Below, one piece after another: positions 44,112 to 52,700 of a stretch of DNA of 64,000 bases. The translations under genes and the position numbers were made by a program. The notes under the pieces were generated by a model, which made no database searches, was not told the DNA's origin, and was given only the letters and a program-made list of their open reading frames with translations. Position 1 is the first letter of the stretch, and the number at the start of each line of letters is the position of its first letter. The DNA is from Sphingomonas citri. GTDB lineage: Bacteria > Pseudomonadota > Alphaproteobacteria > Sphingomonadales > Sphingomonadaceae. The stretch covers positions 496,001-560,000 of the forward strand of contig NZ_JAHXZN010000001.1 of assembly GCF_019429485.1 (NCBI RefSeq), given 5' to 3'.

Positions 44112-45764
44112 TTGGATGTCGTTACCCTGTGCCTGTTCCTGTTGCTGGCGGTGGTCGTCAGCGGCACCGTCTCGCGACTTCTTCCCTCCGCTCTCCCCCG
44201 CCCGCTGGTCCAGATCGCGCTCGGCGCGCTGATCGGCGCCTTCGCCGGCATCCGGGTGGAGCTCGATCCCGAGCTGTTCTTCCTGCTTCTGGTCCCGCCG
44301 TTGCTGTTCCTCGACGGATGGCGCATCCCCAAGGACGAGCTGCTGCGCGACCGCGGCGCGGTGCTCGGGCTCGCGCTCGGTCTGGTGTTCCTCACCGTGC
44401 TCGGGCTCGGCTTCTTCGTCCACTGGCTGATCCCGGCGATGCCGCTGGCGGTCGCCTTCGCGCTCGCCGCGGTGGTGTCGCCGACCGACCCGATCGCGGT
44501 CGGCGCGATCGCGCAGAAGGTACCGATCCCCAAGCGCATGATGCACATCCTCGAGGGCGAGTCGCTGCTCAACGACGCCTCGGGGCTGGTCTGCCTGCGC
44601 TTCGCCATCGCCGCCGCGCTCAGCGGCACCTTCTCGCTCGGCGAGGCGCTCGGCACCTTCGCCTGGATGGCGCTCGCCGGGGTCGCGATCGGCGCCGGTG
44701 TCACCTGGCTGGCGATCGGCGGCAAGTCACTCGTGGCGCGCCGTACCGGGGGCGATGACGCGGGCTCGAACATCCTCGTCAGCCTGCTGATACCCTTCGG
44801 CGCCTATCTCGCGGCCGAACATGTCCACGCCTCGGGCGTGCTCGCCGCCGCCGCGGCGGGCATCGCCATGACCTTCGTCGGCAGCGGCGTCGCGGTGAGC
44901 GCGGCGACGCGGATCCGTCGCCGCGCGGTATGGGACATGCTGCAGTTCACGCTGAACGGCGTGATCTTCGTGCTGCTCGGCGAGCAACTGCCCGCGCTGT
45001 TCGCCGGCGCGCGCGCCGCGGTCGCGGGGACGGGGCACGACAATGTCTGGTGGCTGCTCGGCTATGTCGGCGCGATCGTCGCGGTACTCGCCGCGCTGCG
45101 CTACGGCTGGGTGTGGGTGGCATTGCAACTGACGCTCTATCGCGCCAAGCAGCGCGGCGACGGTCCGAAGGGCAGCCCACCGCGGCGGGTGATCGCGGCC
45201 ATGTCAGTGGCCGGCGCGCGCGGCGCGATCACGCTGGCGGGTGCGCTGACGCTGCCGCTGACGCTGCCGAGCGGCGCCGACTTCCCCGCGCGCGATCTGG
45301 TCATCCTGCTCGCCTCGGGCGTGATCCTCGCCTCGCTCGCGATCGCCGCGGGCGGGCTGCCGCTGCTGCTGCGCGGGCTGACTTTCCCCGCCGAGGAGGG
45401 CGCCGCGGGCGAGCGCGACCGCGCGCGCGTGGTCACCGCCGAGGCGGCGATCGCCGAGATCGAGCGGGTCCAGCATGCCATGGCGCAGGACCGCGGCGAC
45501 GCCGATCGCTACACCGACGTGGCGGCACGGCTGATGGCGCAATATCGCGACCGCATCGCCCATCTCGACGAGGACAGCGGCGCGCGCGACGAGCGCTCAC
45601 AGGACGCCGAGATCGAACGCGAGCTCCGCCTCGCCGCCGTCCGCGCCGAGCGCCGGGCGCTGTTCGCGCTGGGCCGCCGCCGCGAGATCGGGCTGACGCT
45701 AGCCGAACAGCTCGGCCGCGAGCTCGACCTCGCCGACGCGCGACTGACGCGGAAGGGGCTGTGA
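44112..45764 (+). CDS. Na+/H+ antiporter, CPA1 (NhaP-like) family
   Basis: A protein of about 550 residues with 12-13 membrane helices and a cytosolic helical tail of about 110 residues. The ion-binding hallmarks are AAVVSPTDPIAVGAIAQKVP and ILEGESLLNDASGLVCLRFA, and GARGAITLAGALTLPLTLP is the later CPA1 block. It exchanges sodium or potassium for protons at the inner membrane. The start is a TTG: GGGAG lies nine bases upstream of TTG at 44112, and TTG at 44106 is possible too. No in-frame ATG is close. The UVR-motif gene follows after seven bases. Confidence 0.9.
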   Translation: MDVVTLCLFLLLAVVVSGTVSRLLPSALPRPLVQIALGALIGAFAGIRVELDPELFFLLLVPPLLFLDGWRIPKDELLRDRGAVLGLALGLVFLTVLGLGFFVHWLIPAMPLAVAFALAAVVSPTDPIAVGAIAQKVPIPKRMMHILEGESLLNDASGLVCLRFAIAAALSGTFSLGEALGTFAWMALAGVAIGAGVTWLAIGGKSLVARRTGGDDAGSNILVSLLIPFGAYLAAEHVHASGVLAAAAAGIAMTFVGSGVAVSAATRIRRRAVWDMLQFTLNGVIFVLLGEQLPALFAGARAAVAGTGHDNVWWLLGYVGAIVAVLAALRYGWVWVALQLTLYRAKQRGDGPKGSPPRRVIAAMSVAGARGAITLAGALTLPLTLPSGADFPARDLVILLASGVILASLAIAAGGLPLLLRGLTFPAEEGAAGERDRARVVTAEAAIAEIERVQHAMAQDRGDADRYTDVAARLMAQYRDRIAHLDEDSGARDERSQDAEIERELRLAAVRAERRALFALGRRREIGLTLAEQLGRELDLADARLTRKGL

Positions 45765-45771
45765 TCGGGCC

Positions 45772-46050
45772 ATGAGCATGACGATCGCCGAGCTGCACGC
45801 CGCGATGGAAGCCGCCGCCGCCGCGCTCGACTTCGAGGAGGCGGGCCGGCTGCGCGACCGCATCAACCTGCTGCGCGGCGGCGCGACAGCGGACGAGGCG
45901 GCTGCCGCCGATCTCGGCGGGCTGGAGCGTCAGCGCCCCGGCGCGATGGGGCTGGGCACGAGCCAGCAGCGGGTCACGCCGCCGCCGGGCTGGACTCCCC
46001 CGCCCCGCCCCGACCCGATGACGCGCGGCCGCGGCACACGCCGCCGCTGA
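45772..46050 (+). CDS. Small protein with a UvrB/UvrC (UVR) motif
   Basis: A 92-residue protein whose first half is a UVR motif, a short helical hairpin: LHAAMEAAAAALDFEEAGRL then RDRINLLRGG. The second half is Pro/Arg/Gly-rich with no fold apparent (PPPGWTPPPRPDPMTRGRGT). Free-standing UVR-motif proteins occur in sphingomonads and are often called excinuclease ABC subunit B-like; they are too small for a repair enzyme. They may be adaptors. It starts seven bases after the antiporter stop and is probably in the same transcript. Confidence 0.82.
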   Translation: MSMTIAELHAAMEAAAAALDFEEAGRLRDRINLLRGGATADEAAAADLGGLERQRPGAMGLGTSQQRVTPPPGWTPPPRPDPMTRGRGTRRR

Positions 46051-46065
46051 GCGGGGTCGGAGGTG

Positions 46066-46136
46066 CGTCTGAGCGTCTGGCGCAAGGACGGTGACGCCTG
46101 TCCCCACGCCGCCGTCACCCTCAGCGCTGGCAGACG
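46066..46136. repeat. Nested inverted repeat in the 46051-46204 gap
   Basis: Outer arms CGTCTG/CAGACG and inner arms GGTGACG/CGTCACC lie between the UVR-motif gene and the convergent small gene. It could be a transcription-ending structure. No gene is visible in the gap. Confidence 0.3.
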
Positions 46137-46204
46137 AAACGAGCTGGCCGCGATCACGACGCGAAGCTCAGCCGGCGTTCGGTGCCCCCTAGGCTCAGCC
46201 TTCC

Positions 46205-46462
46205 TCACAACCCGATGGTATCGAGCGCGGCGGCGAGTTCGGGGTCAATGGTCTCGCCTTGTCGCGGCGTCAGCCGGTTGAGTGCGGTTTGTAGGCGGCG
46301 CTGTGCCACCTGGAGCGTCTTGTGACGAACCGCGCGCACCTGGTTGGTCCGCCCCGAGCGGCTCTCGCCCAGCAGCGCGGCCCATTTCTCCTCTTCCGCC
46401 GCGAGGATCGCGAGCGCGAGCCGGAGGCCGTCCCGCTGGCCGCGCGCGTGATCGTCACTCAT
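46205..46462 (-). CDS. Conserved-looking small hypothetical protein
   Basis: An 85-residue, charged, helical protein starting MSDDHARGQRDGLRLALAIL, then AAEEEKWAALLGESRSG and VRHKTLQVAQRRLQTALNRL, ending DPELAAALDTIGL. It has no Cys, no signal and no membrane segment, so it is probably cytosolic and alpha-helical. I prefer the ATG at 46462, nine bases after GGAG. Two earlier in-frame ATGs (46501 and 46480) are possible. Its 5' end faces the divergent RNA methyltransferase gene, 68 bases away. The family is not recognised. Confidence 0.65.
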   Translation of the reverse strand: MSDDHARGQRDGLRLALAILAAEEEKWAALLGESRSGRTNQVRAVRHKTLQVAQRRLQTALNRLTPRQGETIDPELAAALDTIGL

Positions 46463-46530
46463 CTGCCGTCGCTCCGCCATGGCGCCGGCCGAGGGTGGCA
46501 CGGCGCGCCCGATGCTTTACGGGCATCGCC

Positions 46531-47346
46531 GTGCCCCAGTTGATCCCGATCGTCGACCCCGCCGACCCGCGCGTCGAGCCCTATCGCGACATCCGCGAGC
46601 GCGACCTGGTCGGGCGGCGCGGCCTGTTCGTCGCCGAGGGGGTGGTCGTGCTCGAGAAGCTGGTGGAGAGCGCGACGCATCGCGCGACCTCGCTGCTGAT
46701 CGCCGACAAGCGCGCCGCGGCGCTGGCGCCGCTGCTGGCGCGGCTGCCAGCCGACACGCCGGTGTACCTCGCCGCGCCGGGCGTGCTCGACGCGGTCGCC
46801 GGCTTCCCGCTCCACCGCGGCGTGCTCGCGATCGGGCAGCGCGGCGCGGACCTGCCCGCCGAGGCATTGCTCGGCGGCACGATCCCGCCGCGCGACGTAC
46901 TGCTGCTGAGCGGCATCGCCAATCACGACAACATGGGCGGGATCTTCCGCAACGCCGCGGCCTTCGGCGTGGGCGCGGTGCTGCTCGACGCCGACTGCTG
47001 CGACCCGCTCTACCGCAAGGCCATCCGCGTCTCCGTGGGCGCCGCGCTGACCGTGCCGTTCGCGCGGCTCGGGCGCGACGAGGACGCGCTCGCGCTGCTG
47101 GCACACCACGGGTTCGAGGCGGTCGCGCTCAGCCCGGCCGGCACGACCGCGCTGCCGGCGTGGCGCCCCGCCCTGCGCAGCGCGGTGCTGCTCGGCGCGG
47201 AGGGGCCGGGGCTGGCGCCGGCGCTGATGGCGCGGTCGCGCACGCTGCGGATCGCGATGGCGGCGGGGTTCGACTCGCTCAACGTCGCGACCACCTCGGG
47301 GATCGTGCTCCACCATCTCGCCACCGCGCGCGGGGGCGGGGCGTAG
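46531..47346 (+). CDS. TrmH-family (SpoU) RNA methyltransferase
   Basis: A 271-residue SPOUT methyltransferase that 2'-O-methylates a tRNA or rRNA residue with S-adenosylmethionine. An N-terminal substrate-binding domain (EGVVVLEKLVESATHRATSL) precedes the knotted SpoU domain. The three motifs of that domain are LLSGIANHDNMGGIFRNAAA (with the conserved Asn-Arg), VLLGAEGPGLAPALM and MAAGFDSLNVATTSGIVLHH. The start is GTG at 46531; no ATG is in frame close by. The target nucleotide is not known. Confidence 0.93.
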   Translation: MPQLIPIVDPADPRVEPYRDIRERDLVGRRGLFVAEGVVVLEKLVESATHRATSLLIADKRAAALAPLLARLPADTPVYLAAPGVLDAVAGFPLHRGVLAIGQRGADLPAEALLGGTIPPRDVLLLSGIANHDNMGGIFRNAAAFGVGAVLLDADCCDPLYRKAIRVSVGAALTVPFARLGRDEDALALLAHHGFEAVALSPAGTTALPAWRPALRSAVLLGAEGPGLAPALMARSRTLRIAMAAGFDSLNVATTSGIVLHHLATARGGGA

Positions 47347-47415
47347 CGTTATGGGGCGACGCCGCGCCGGCGCGGCGTTGCCGTGCCGGGCCGGCGCGGC
47401 ATAAGTCTCGTCGCC

Positions 47416-47751
47416 ATGAGTATCCTGTGTACCCTCGGCCTGCACCGCTGGCAGAGCCACCCGACCCTGCGCCCGGGCACCACCGTCCATCGCTGCGCCT
47501 GGTGCGGCACGCGCGCGCTGACCCATGGCGGCCGGCAGCGACGGCGCAAGCGCATCTTCTTCGGCGCCGCGCTGCTCGTCTCGGCGGGGCTGTGGTTCGT
47601 CGGCTACAACCTGCTGGTGCACGGCCGCACGCGCGTGCTCCACACCGCCTCGACCTCGGCGCGCAAGGTGGCGACCGCGGCGTCGCACGGCCGCAACGCG
47701 GTGCATCGGATCGAGGGCGACCGCGGCAGCTACGTCGAGGGCAAGGACTGA
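47416..47751 (+). CDS. Small membrane protein with a Cys-rich N-terminus
   Basis: A 111-residue protein. The N-terminal half has three Cys residues (MSILCTLGLHRWQSHPTLRP, HRCAWCGTRALTHGG) that resemble a zinc-ribbon half. It is followed by a basic stretch (RQRRRKRIFF) and one membrane helix (GAALLVSAGLWFVGYNLLVH). The tail is soluble and rich in Ser/Arg. The ATG at 47416 gives a compact start. Similar proteins occur as hypotheticals in sphingomonads; the function is unknown. The 236 bases from here to the tRNA gene show no gene. Confidence 0.7.
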   Translation: MSILCTLGLHRWQSHPTLRPGTTVHRCAWCGTRALTHGGRQRRRKRIFFGAALLVSAGLWFVGYNLLVHGRTRVLHTASTSARKVATAASHGRNAVHRIEGDRGSYVEGKD

Positions 47752-47987
47752 GGCAAGCGAGAAGGAAGCTGAGTGCGCGGTCCGCGGCGAGCATTAGAAG
47801 ACGCCGGCGCGTCGTAGGGCGGGCAAAAGGCGGTCGGCCGGGCGGACAGCGACGGCGGCACTCTCGAGATTCTTCATGATGCCCGAGCAGCTCGCGGCTG
47901 GGATGACGGCGCCGCAGCGGTGCCCGAGCAGCCTCGGTGCCGACCAACGACTGCAGGCAAAGACGCCTGCGATACGAGCATTTAAGG

Positions 47988-48063
47988 TGGTGCCGCTTAC
48001 AGGACTCGAACCTGTGACCCCATCATTACGAATGATGTGCTCTACCAACTGAGCTAAAGCGGC
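47988..48063 (-). tRNA. tRNA-Thr (anticodon CGT)
   Basis: The minus strand reads as a full cloverleaf. The acceptor GCCGCTT pairs with AAGCGGC, and the D arm contains AGCTCAGTTGGTAGAGC. The anticodon stem-loop is CATCA-TTCGTAA-TGATG with CGT at positions 34-36. The T arm contains GGTTCGAGTCC, the discriminator is A, and CCA is encoded. It reads ACG threonine codons. Confidence 0.97.
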
Positions 48064-48211
48064 CCGATAGCGCCCGAGGGCACCGCATCGTGGAGCGCGC
48101 GCTTAGCAGCGGCTCCCGGACGTGGCAAGCGCTTCCGGACTTTACGCGGAGTTTACCATCCATGGTGCAGATCGGGCGGGACAGGCCGACTCCGCAGGCC
48201 TCACTGGGACG

Positions 48212-49462
48212 ATGAGCATGGACACGCCGCGCGGTTACGACGACCTCCGCCACGACCTCGACCCGACCGAGGGCGGCGTCGGCGAGGCGGTGCTCGCGAT
48301 CGGCGGCGACGAGCGGCGCATGCACGTGCGCGCCTATAATCACTGGGTGTCGCTGCTCGGCGACCGCCCGTACCCCGCCATCGCCGACCTCGAGCCCGCC
48401 AGCATCGCCGACTTCGGCGCCAACAGCGTGCTGCTCGACTTCTCCGCGGGCGTGGACGATCCGTCGGTCCAGTTCATCGGCCGCGCGCTGCGCGACGAAT
48501 GCGGCGCTGACCAGACGATCGCGCGGATCAGCGACGTGCCCGCGCGCTCGCTGCTGTCGCGGCTGACCGACCATTACCTCCAGATCATCGCCAACCAGGT
48601 GCCGATCGGCTTCGAGGCCGAGTTCGTCGGCACGCGCGGCCACGCCACGCTGTACCGCGGCATCCTGATGCCCTTCTCCTCCGACGGGGCGGCGATCGAC
48701 TTCATCTACGGCGTGATCAACTGGAAGGAGCTGGTCACCGCGGACCATCAGGCCGCGCTCGACCGCGAGCTGTCGGTGGCGCGCGCGCCGCGGCATGATC
48801 CCGTCCCCGCCGCCGCCTGGGCCGACGGGCCGCACGCCGATGCCGACTTCGACGCGCTGCCCTGGCCCGAGGCCGCGCCCGTCGCCTCGCTCGACGACCG
48901 GCTCGCCGCCGCGCGCGAGAGCGCGGCCTCGGCGCGCACCGCCGCGACGCGCAGCCACGCCGCGCTGTACCGCGCGCTCGGCCGCGCGCACGATTTCGCG
49001 CTGGCCGCCGCGGACGCGCCCGAGCGGCTCGCCGATATCCTCGACGAGGCCGCGATCAAGGTGCAGGCGCGCGCGCCGATGACCGCGATCGCCAAGCTGA
49101 TCTTCGGCACCGATCATGACAAGACGCGGCTGACCGAGCTGGCCACGGTCCTCGCCTGGGCCGCGCGCACCGGCGTCGCCGAGGGCGAGCTGGCCGGCGT
49201 ACTCGAGTCAGTCGAGGGCGGGATCAAGCGCCTCGTCGCGGACGAGCGCGCCGCGCGCCGGCCGGTGACGCGCGCCACGCCGCGGCTGGCGCCGTTGATC
49301 GCGGCGCGCGCGCCGCTGGCCGAGCTCGCGCTCGACAGTGGCGTGGCCGAGGGCGAGCCGGTCGTGCTGCTCGGCCGCGCCGTCGCGGGCGGGATCGTGG
49401 TGGTCGGCACCGTCGGCGACGATACCAGGCTCGCGGAGCAGGTGCTGCGGCGGCTCGGTTGA
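48212..49462 (+). CDS. PAS-like (PAS_5-type) domain protein with a long C-terminal helical/ligand domain
   Basis: A 416-residue soluble protein. The N-terminal part (RAYNHWVSLLGDRPYPAIAD, LEPASIADFGANSVLLDFSA, FIGRALRDECG, LTDHYLQIIANQVPIGFEAE) matches the PAS_5-type sensor fold found in alphaproteobacteria such as Caulobacter MopJ. The C-terminal part is Ala-rich and helical (DRLAAARESAASARTAATRS) and ends in a conserved-looking VLLGRAVAGGIVVVGTVGDD. I place the start at the ATG at 48212; an ATG two codons later also fits. It has no kinase or output domain. It may be a signalling partner protein. Confidence 0.75.
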   Translation: MSMDTPRGYDDLRHDLDPTEGGVGEAVLAIGGDERRMHVRAYNHWVSLLGDRPYPAIADLEPASIADFGANSVLLDFSAGVDDPSVQFIGRALRDECGADQTIARISDVPARSLLSRLTDHYLQIIANQVPIGFEAEFVGTRGHATLYRGILMPFSSDGAAIDFIYGVINWKELVTADHQAALDRELSVARAPRHDPVPAAAWADGPHADADFDALPWPEAAPVASLDDRLAAARESAASARTAATRSHAALYRALGRAHDFALAAADAPERLADILDEAAIKVQARAPMTAIAKLIFGTDHDKTRLTELATVLAWAARTGVAEGELAGVLESVEGGIKRLVADERAARRPVTRATPRLAPLIAARAPLAELALDSGVAEGEPVVLLGRAVAGGIVVVGTVGDDTRLAEQVLRRLG

Positions 49463-49547
49463 GGCTTTCGGCTCGTCACCGCGGCGGCGCGGAGGCCGCT
49501 GGTGCGACCCGGTCTCGGCGTATGACACCGCCGGTTCGAATGATGCC

Positions 49548-49641
49548 GTCAACCTGAGCTCGTATCAGGATCAACCTGTCCTCAGATTCGGCGCCCGATG
49601 AGTGCGCGACACGGTGGATCCTGAGACAAGCTCAGGATGAC
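49548..49641. repeat. Two inverted copies of the CATCCTGAGC-type repeat
   Basis: GTCAACCTGAGCTCGTATCA and the inverted GGATCCTGAGACAAGCTCAG share the same repeat core, 45 bp apart. The second copy alone forms a perfect TCCTGAG/CTCAGGA hairpin. They lie between the PAS gene and gdh. The repeat lies outside the gdh coding region if the start at 49739 is right. Confidence 0.6.
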
Positions 49642-49738
49642 GCCGGTATTGGGCGACGGGCTCCTTGTTTTTCATCGGCTATTTCTCTCGTGCCACATGG
49701 GGTTGAGCCGCGTCGCTGCCCGGCGCATAGCGCGGGTC

Positions 49739-52700
49739 ATGGTCGAGAAGTCTCTGCAGAAACTGTCTGCCGCGCTCGCGGCGCGGCTCACCCATCGCGC
49801 GCTTCCTGGGGAGATCGCCGGCTTCGGCGAGGACAAGCAGGCCGAGGCGGCCGCCTTCCTGGCCGAGACCGCGGCGCATCGCGCCCCCGGCACTGCCGCG
49901 CTCGCGCTGGAGCAGCTGCCCGGCGACGGCGCGCGACGCCGCATGCGGCTCGCCATCGTCAACGACGACATGCCCTTCCTGGTAGATTCGGTCGCCGCCG
50001 CGATCGGTGACCGCGACATCGCGGTCGATCGCGTGATCCACCCCGTCATTCGCGTCTCGCGCGACGCCGACGGCACGCTGACCGCGATCGAGGAGGCGAG
50101 CGGCCACGCCGAGTCGATGATCTACGTCGAGCTCGAGCGCGTCGACGCGAAGGATCGTCGCGCGCTGACCGACGAGATCGAGCGGCTGCTGCGCGACGTG
50201 CGCGTGGCGGTGGGCGACTGGCGCCAGATGCAGGCCGCGCTCGCCGCCGACGCGGGCATGCTCGACGATACAGGGCACGATCCCGAGGGCGCCAACCTGC
50301 TGCGCTGGTTCCTCGACCGCCATTTCACGTTGCTCGGCCACGAGCGCTGGCACGTCGACGGCCACGCCGACGCGGCCGAACCGCTCGGGATCGCGCGCAA
50401 CGACCATGAGGTGCCGCTGCTCGCCGAGCGCTCGCGCCGGCTCGCGGTGGAATATTTCACCGCCGGCAACGCCGCGCCTTTGCTGCTCAAATCGAGCCTG
50501 ATCTCGCCGGTGCATCGCCGCGTCCCACTCGACCTGCTGGTGGTGCCGCTCGCCACCGGCGGCACGGTGACGGGGCTGTCGATCCACGCCGGGCTGTGGA
50601 CCTCGGCCGCGCTCAACGCGCCGCCGCGCAGCGTGCCGGTGCTGCGCCAGCGGCTGGCGGCGAGCGAGGCCAAGTTCGGCTTCGATCCCGCCGGCCATAC
50701 CGGCAAGGCGCTGACCCACGCGATCGCGACGCTGCCGCACGACCTGATGATCGCGGTCGACGCCGCGGGGATGGAGGAGCTCGCGCTCACCGCGATGAGC
50801 CTCGCCGACCGGCCGCGTCCCAAGCTGGTGCTGGCGCGCTCGCCGCTCGGCCGCCATCTCTACGCCTTCGTCTGGCTGCCGCGCGACGAGATGACGACCG
50901 CGCGCCGCGTCGCGATCGGCGACATGCTGGCGGAGGAGGCCAACGGCCAGATCCTCAACTGGACCACCAGCGTCGAGGACAGCCGCACTGCGCTGCTGCG
51001 CTACACGATCGACCTGCGCGGCGCAGGCCGACTGCCCGACGCCTCGCTGCTCGACGCGCGGCTGGAGAAGATGGTGCGCGGCTGGACGCCGTCGATCGAG
51101 GCGGCGCTGGCCGACGAGGTCGGGCCGGCGCGCGCGGCGCGACTGGCGCTGCGCCACGCCGCCGCCTTCCCGCCGCGCTACCGCACTGGCGCCACCCCCG
51201 ACGAGGCGGCCCGCGACATCGTCTCGATCGCCAACCTGGTCGACGACGCCGACCGCGAGGTGCGCTTCACCGCCGGCGGCGACGGCATGCTCCACCTCAA
51301 GGTCTATCGCCAGGGCGGCCCGCTGGCGCTGTCCGACGCGGTGCCCGCGCTGGAGCATTTCGGCTTTCGCGTGATCGAGGAGATGCCGACCGGGCTGACC
51401 GACGAGGAGCGGTCGTCGATCCACGACTTCACGCTGGAGACCGCCGCCGACGTGCCCGCGGTGCTCGCCGCGGCGGAGACGCTGCAGGAGGCGATCGCGC
51501 AGGTGCTCGAGGGCCGCGCCGAGGACGACGGCTTCAACCGGCTGATGCTCGAGGCCGGCCTGTCGCCGTCGGCGGTGGTGCTGTTTCGCGCCTGGTTCCG
51601 CTACCTGCGCCAGGCCGGGATGAGCTACGGCATGGCGACGGTGGTGGAGACGCTGACGCGCGCGCGCGACGTGACGAAGGCGCTGGTCGACCTGTTCGCC
51701 GCCCGCCACGACCCCGCGCGCCCCGGCGACGCCGAGGCCGCCGCCGCCGCGATCGACGCCGGGCTCGACGCGGTCACCGGGATCGACGACGACCGCATCC
51801 TGCGCGCCTTCCGCGCGGTGATCGACGCGACGCTGCGCACCAACGCTTATACCGAGGCGGCGAACGAGGCGCTGGCGTTCAAGCTCGACAGCGCCCGGAT
51901 CCCCGGCCTGCCCGCGCCGCTGCCGTGGCGCGAGGTGTGGGTCTATTCGCCGCGCGTCGAGGGCATCCACCTGCGCGCCGGCCCGGTCGCGCGCGGCGGC
52001 CTGCGCTGGTCCGACCGGCGCGACGATTTCCGCACCGAGATCCTCGGCCTGATGAAGGCGCAGCGCGTCAAGAACGCGGTGATCGTACCGACCGGCGCCA
52101 AGGGCGGCTTCTACGCCAAGCAACTGCCCGCGCCGGGCAACCGCGACGCCTGGCTGGCCGAAGGTACCGAGGCCTATCGCATCTTCATCCGCACGTTGCT
52201 GTCGATCACCGACAATATCGTCGCCGGCGAGGTGGTGCATCCCGACGGCGTCGTCGTCCATGACGGCGACGACCCCTATTTCGTCGTCGCCGCCGACAAG
52301 GGCACCGCGACCTTCAGCGACGTCGCCAACGCGATCGCGCTGGAGCGCGGCTTCTGGCTCGGCGACGCCTTCGCCAGCGGCGGCTCGCAGGGGTACGACC
52401 ACAAGGCGATGGGCATCACCGCCAAGGGCGCCTGGGTCTCGGTGCAGCGCCACTTCGCCGAGCGGGGGCTGGACGTGCAGACACAGCCGATCCGCGTCGT
52501 CGGCTGCGGCGACATGTCGGGCGACGTGTTCGGCAACGGCATGCTGCTGTCCAAGGCGATCCGGCTGGTCGCCGCCTTCGACCACCGCCACATCTTCCTT
52601 GACCCCGATCCAGACGCGGCGGCGAGCTGGGCCGAGCGCGACCGCCTGTTCGCGCTGCCGCGGTCGAGCTGGGCCGATTACGACACCGCATTGATCTCGC

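Noticed and set aside
47752..47987. A second RNA gene or small gene in the gap before tRNA-Thr
   Set aside because: Only loose GC-rich hairpins and scattered short frames were seen; no cloverleaf, known RNA shape or coding signature.
49637..49738. A 34-residue N-terminal extension of the glutamate dehydrogenase from an ATG at 49637
   Set aside because: That stretch overlaps a CATCCTGAGC-type intergenic repeat and has no family sequence; the MVEKSLQKL start fits relatives.
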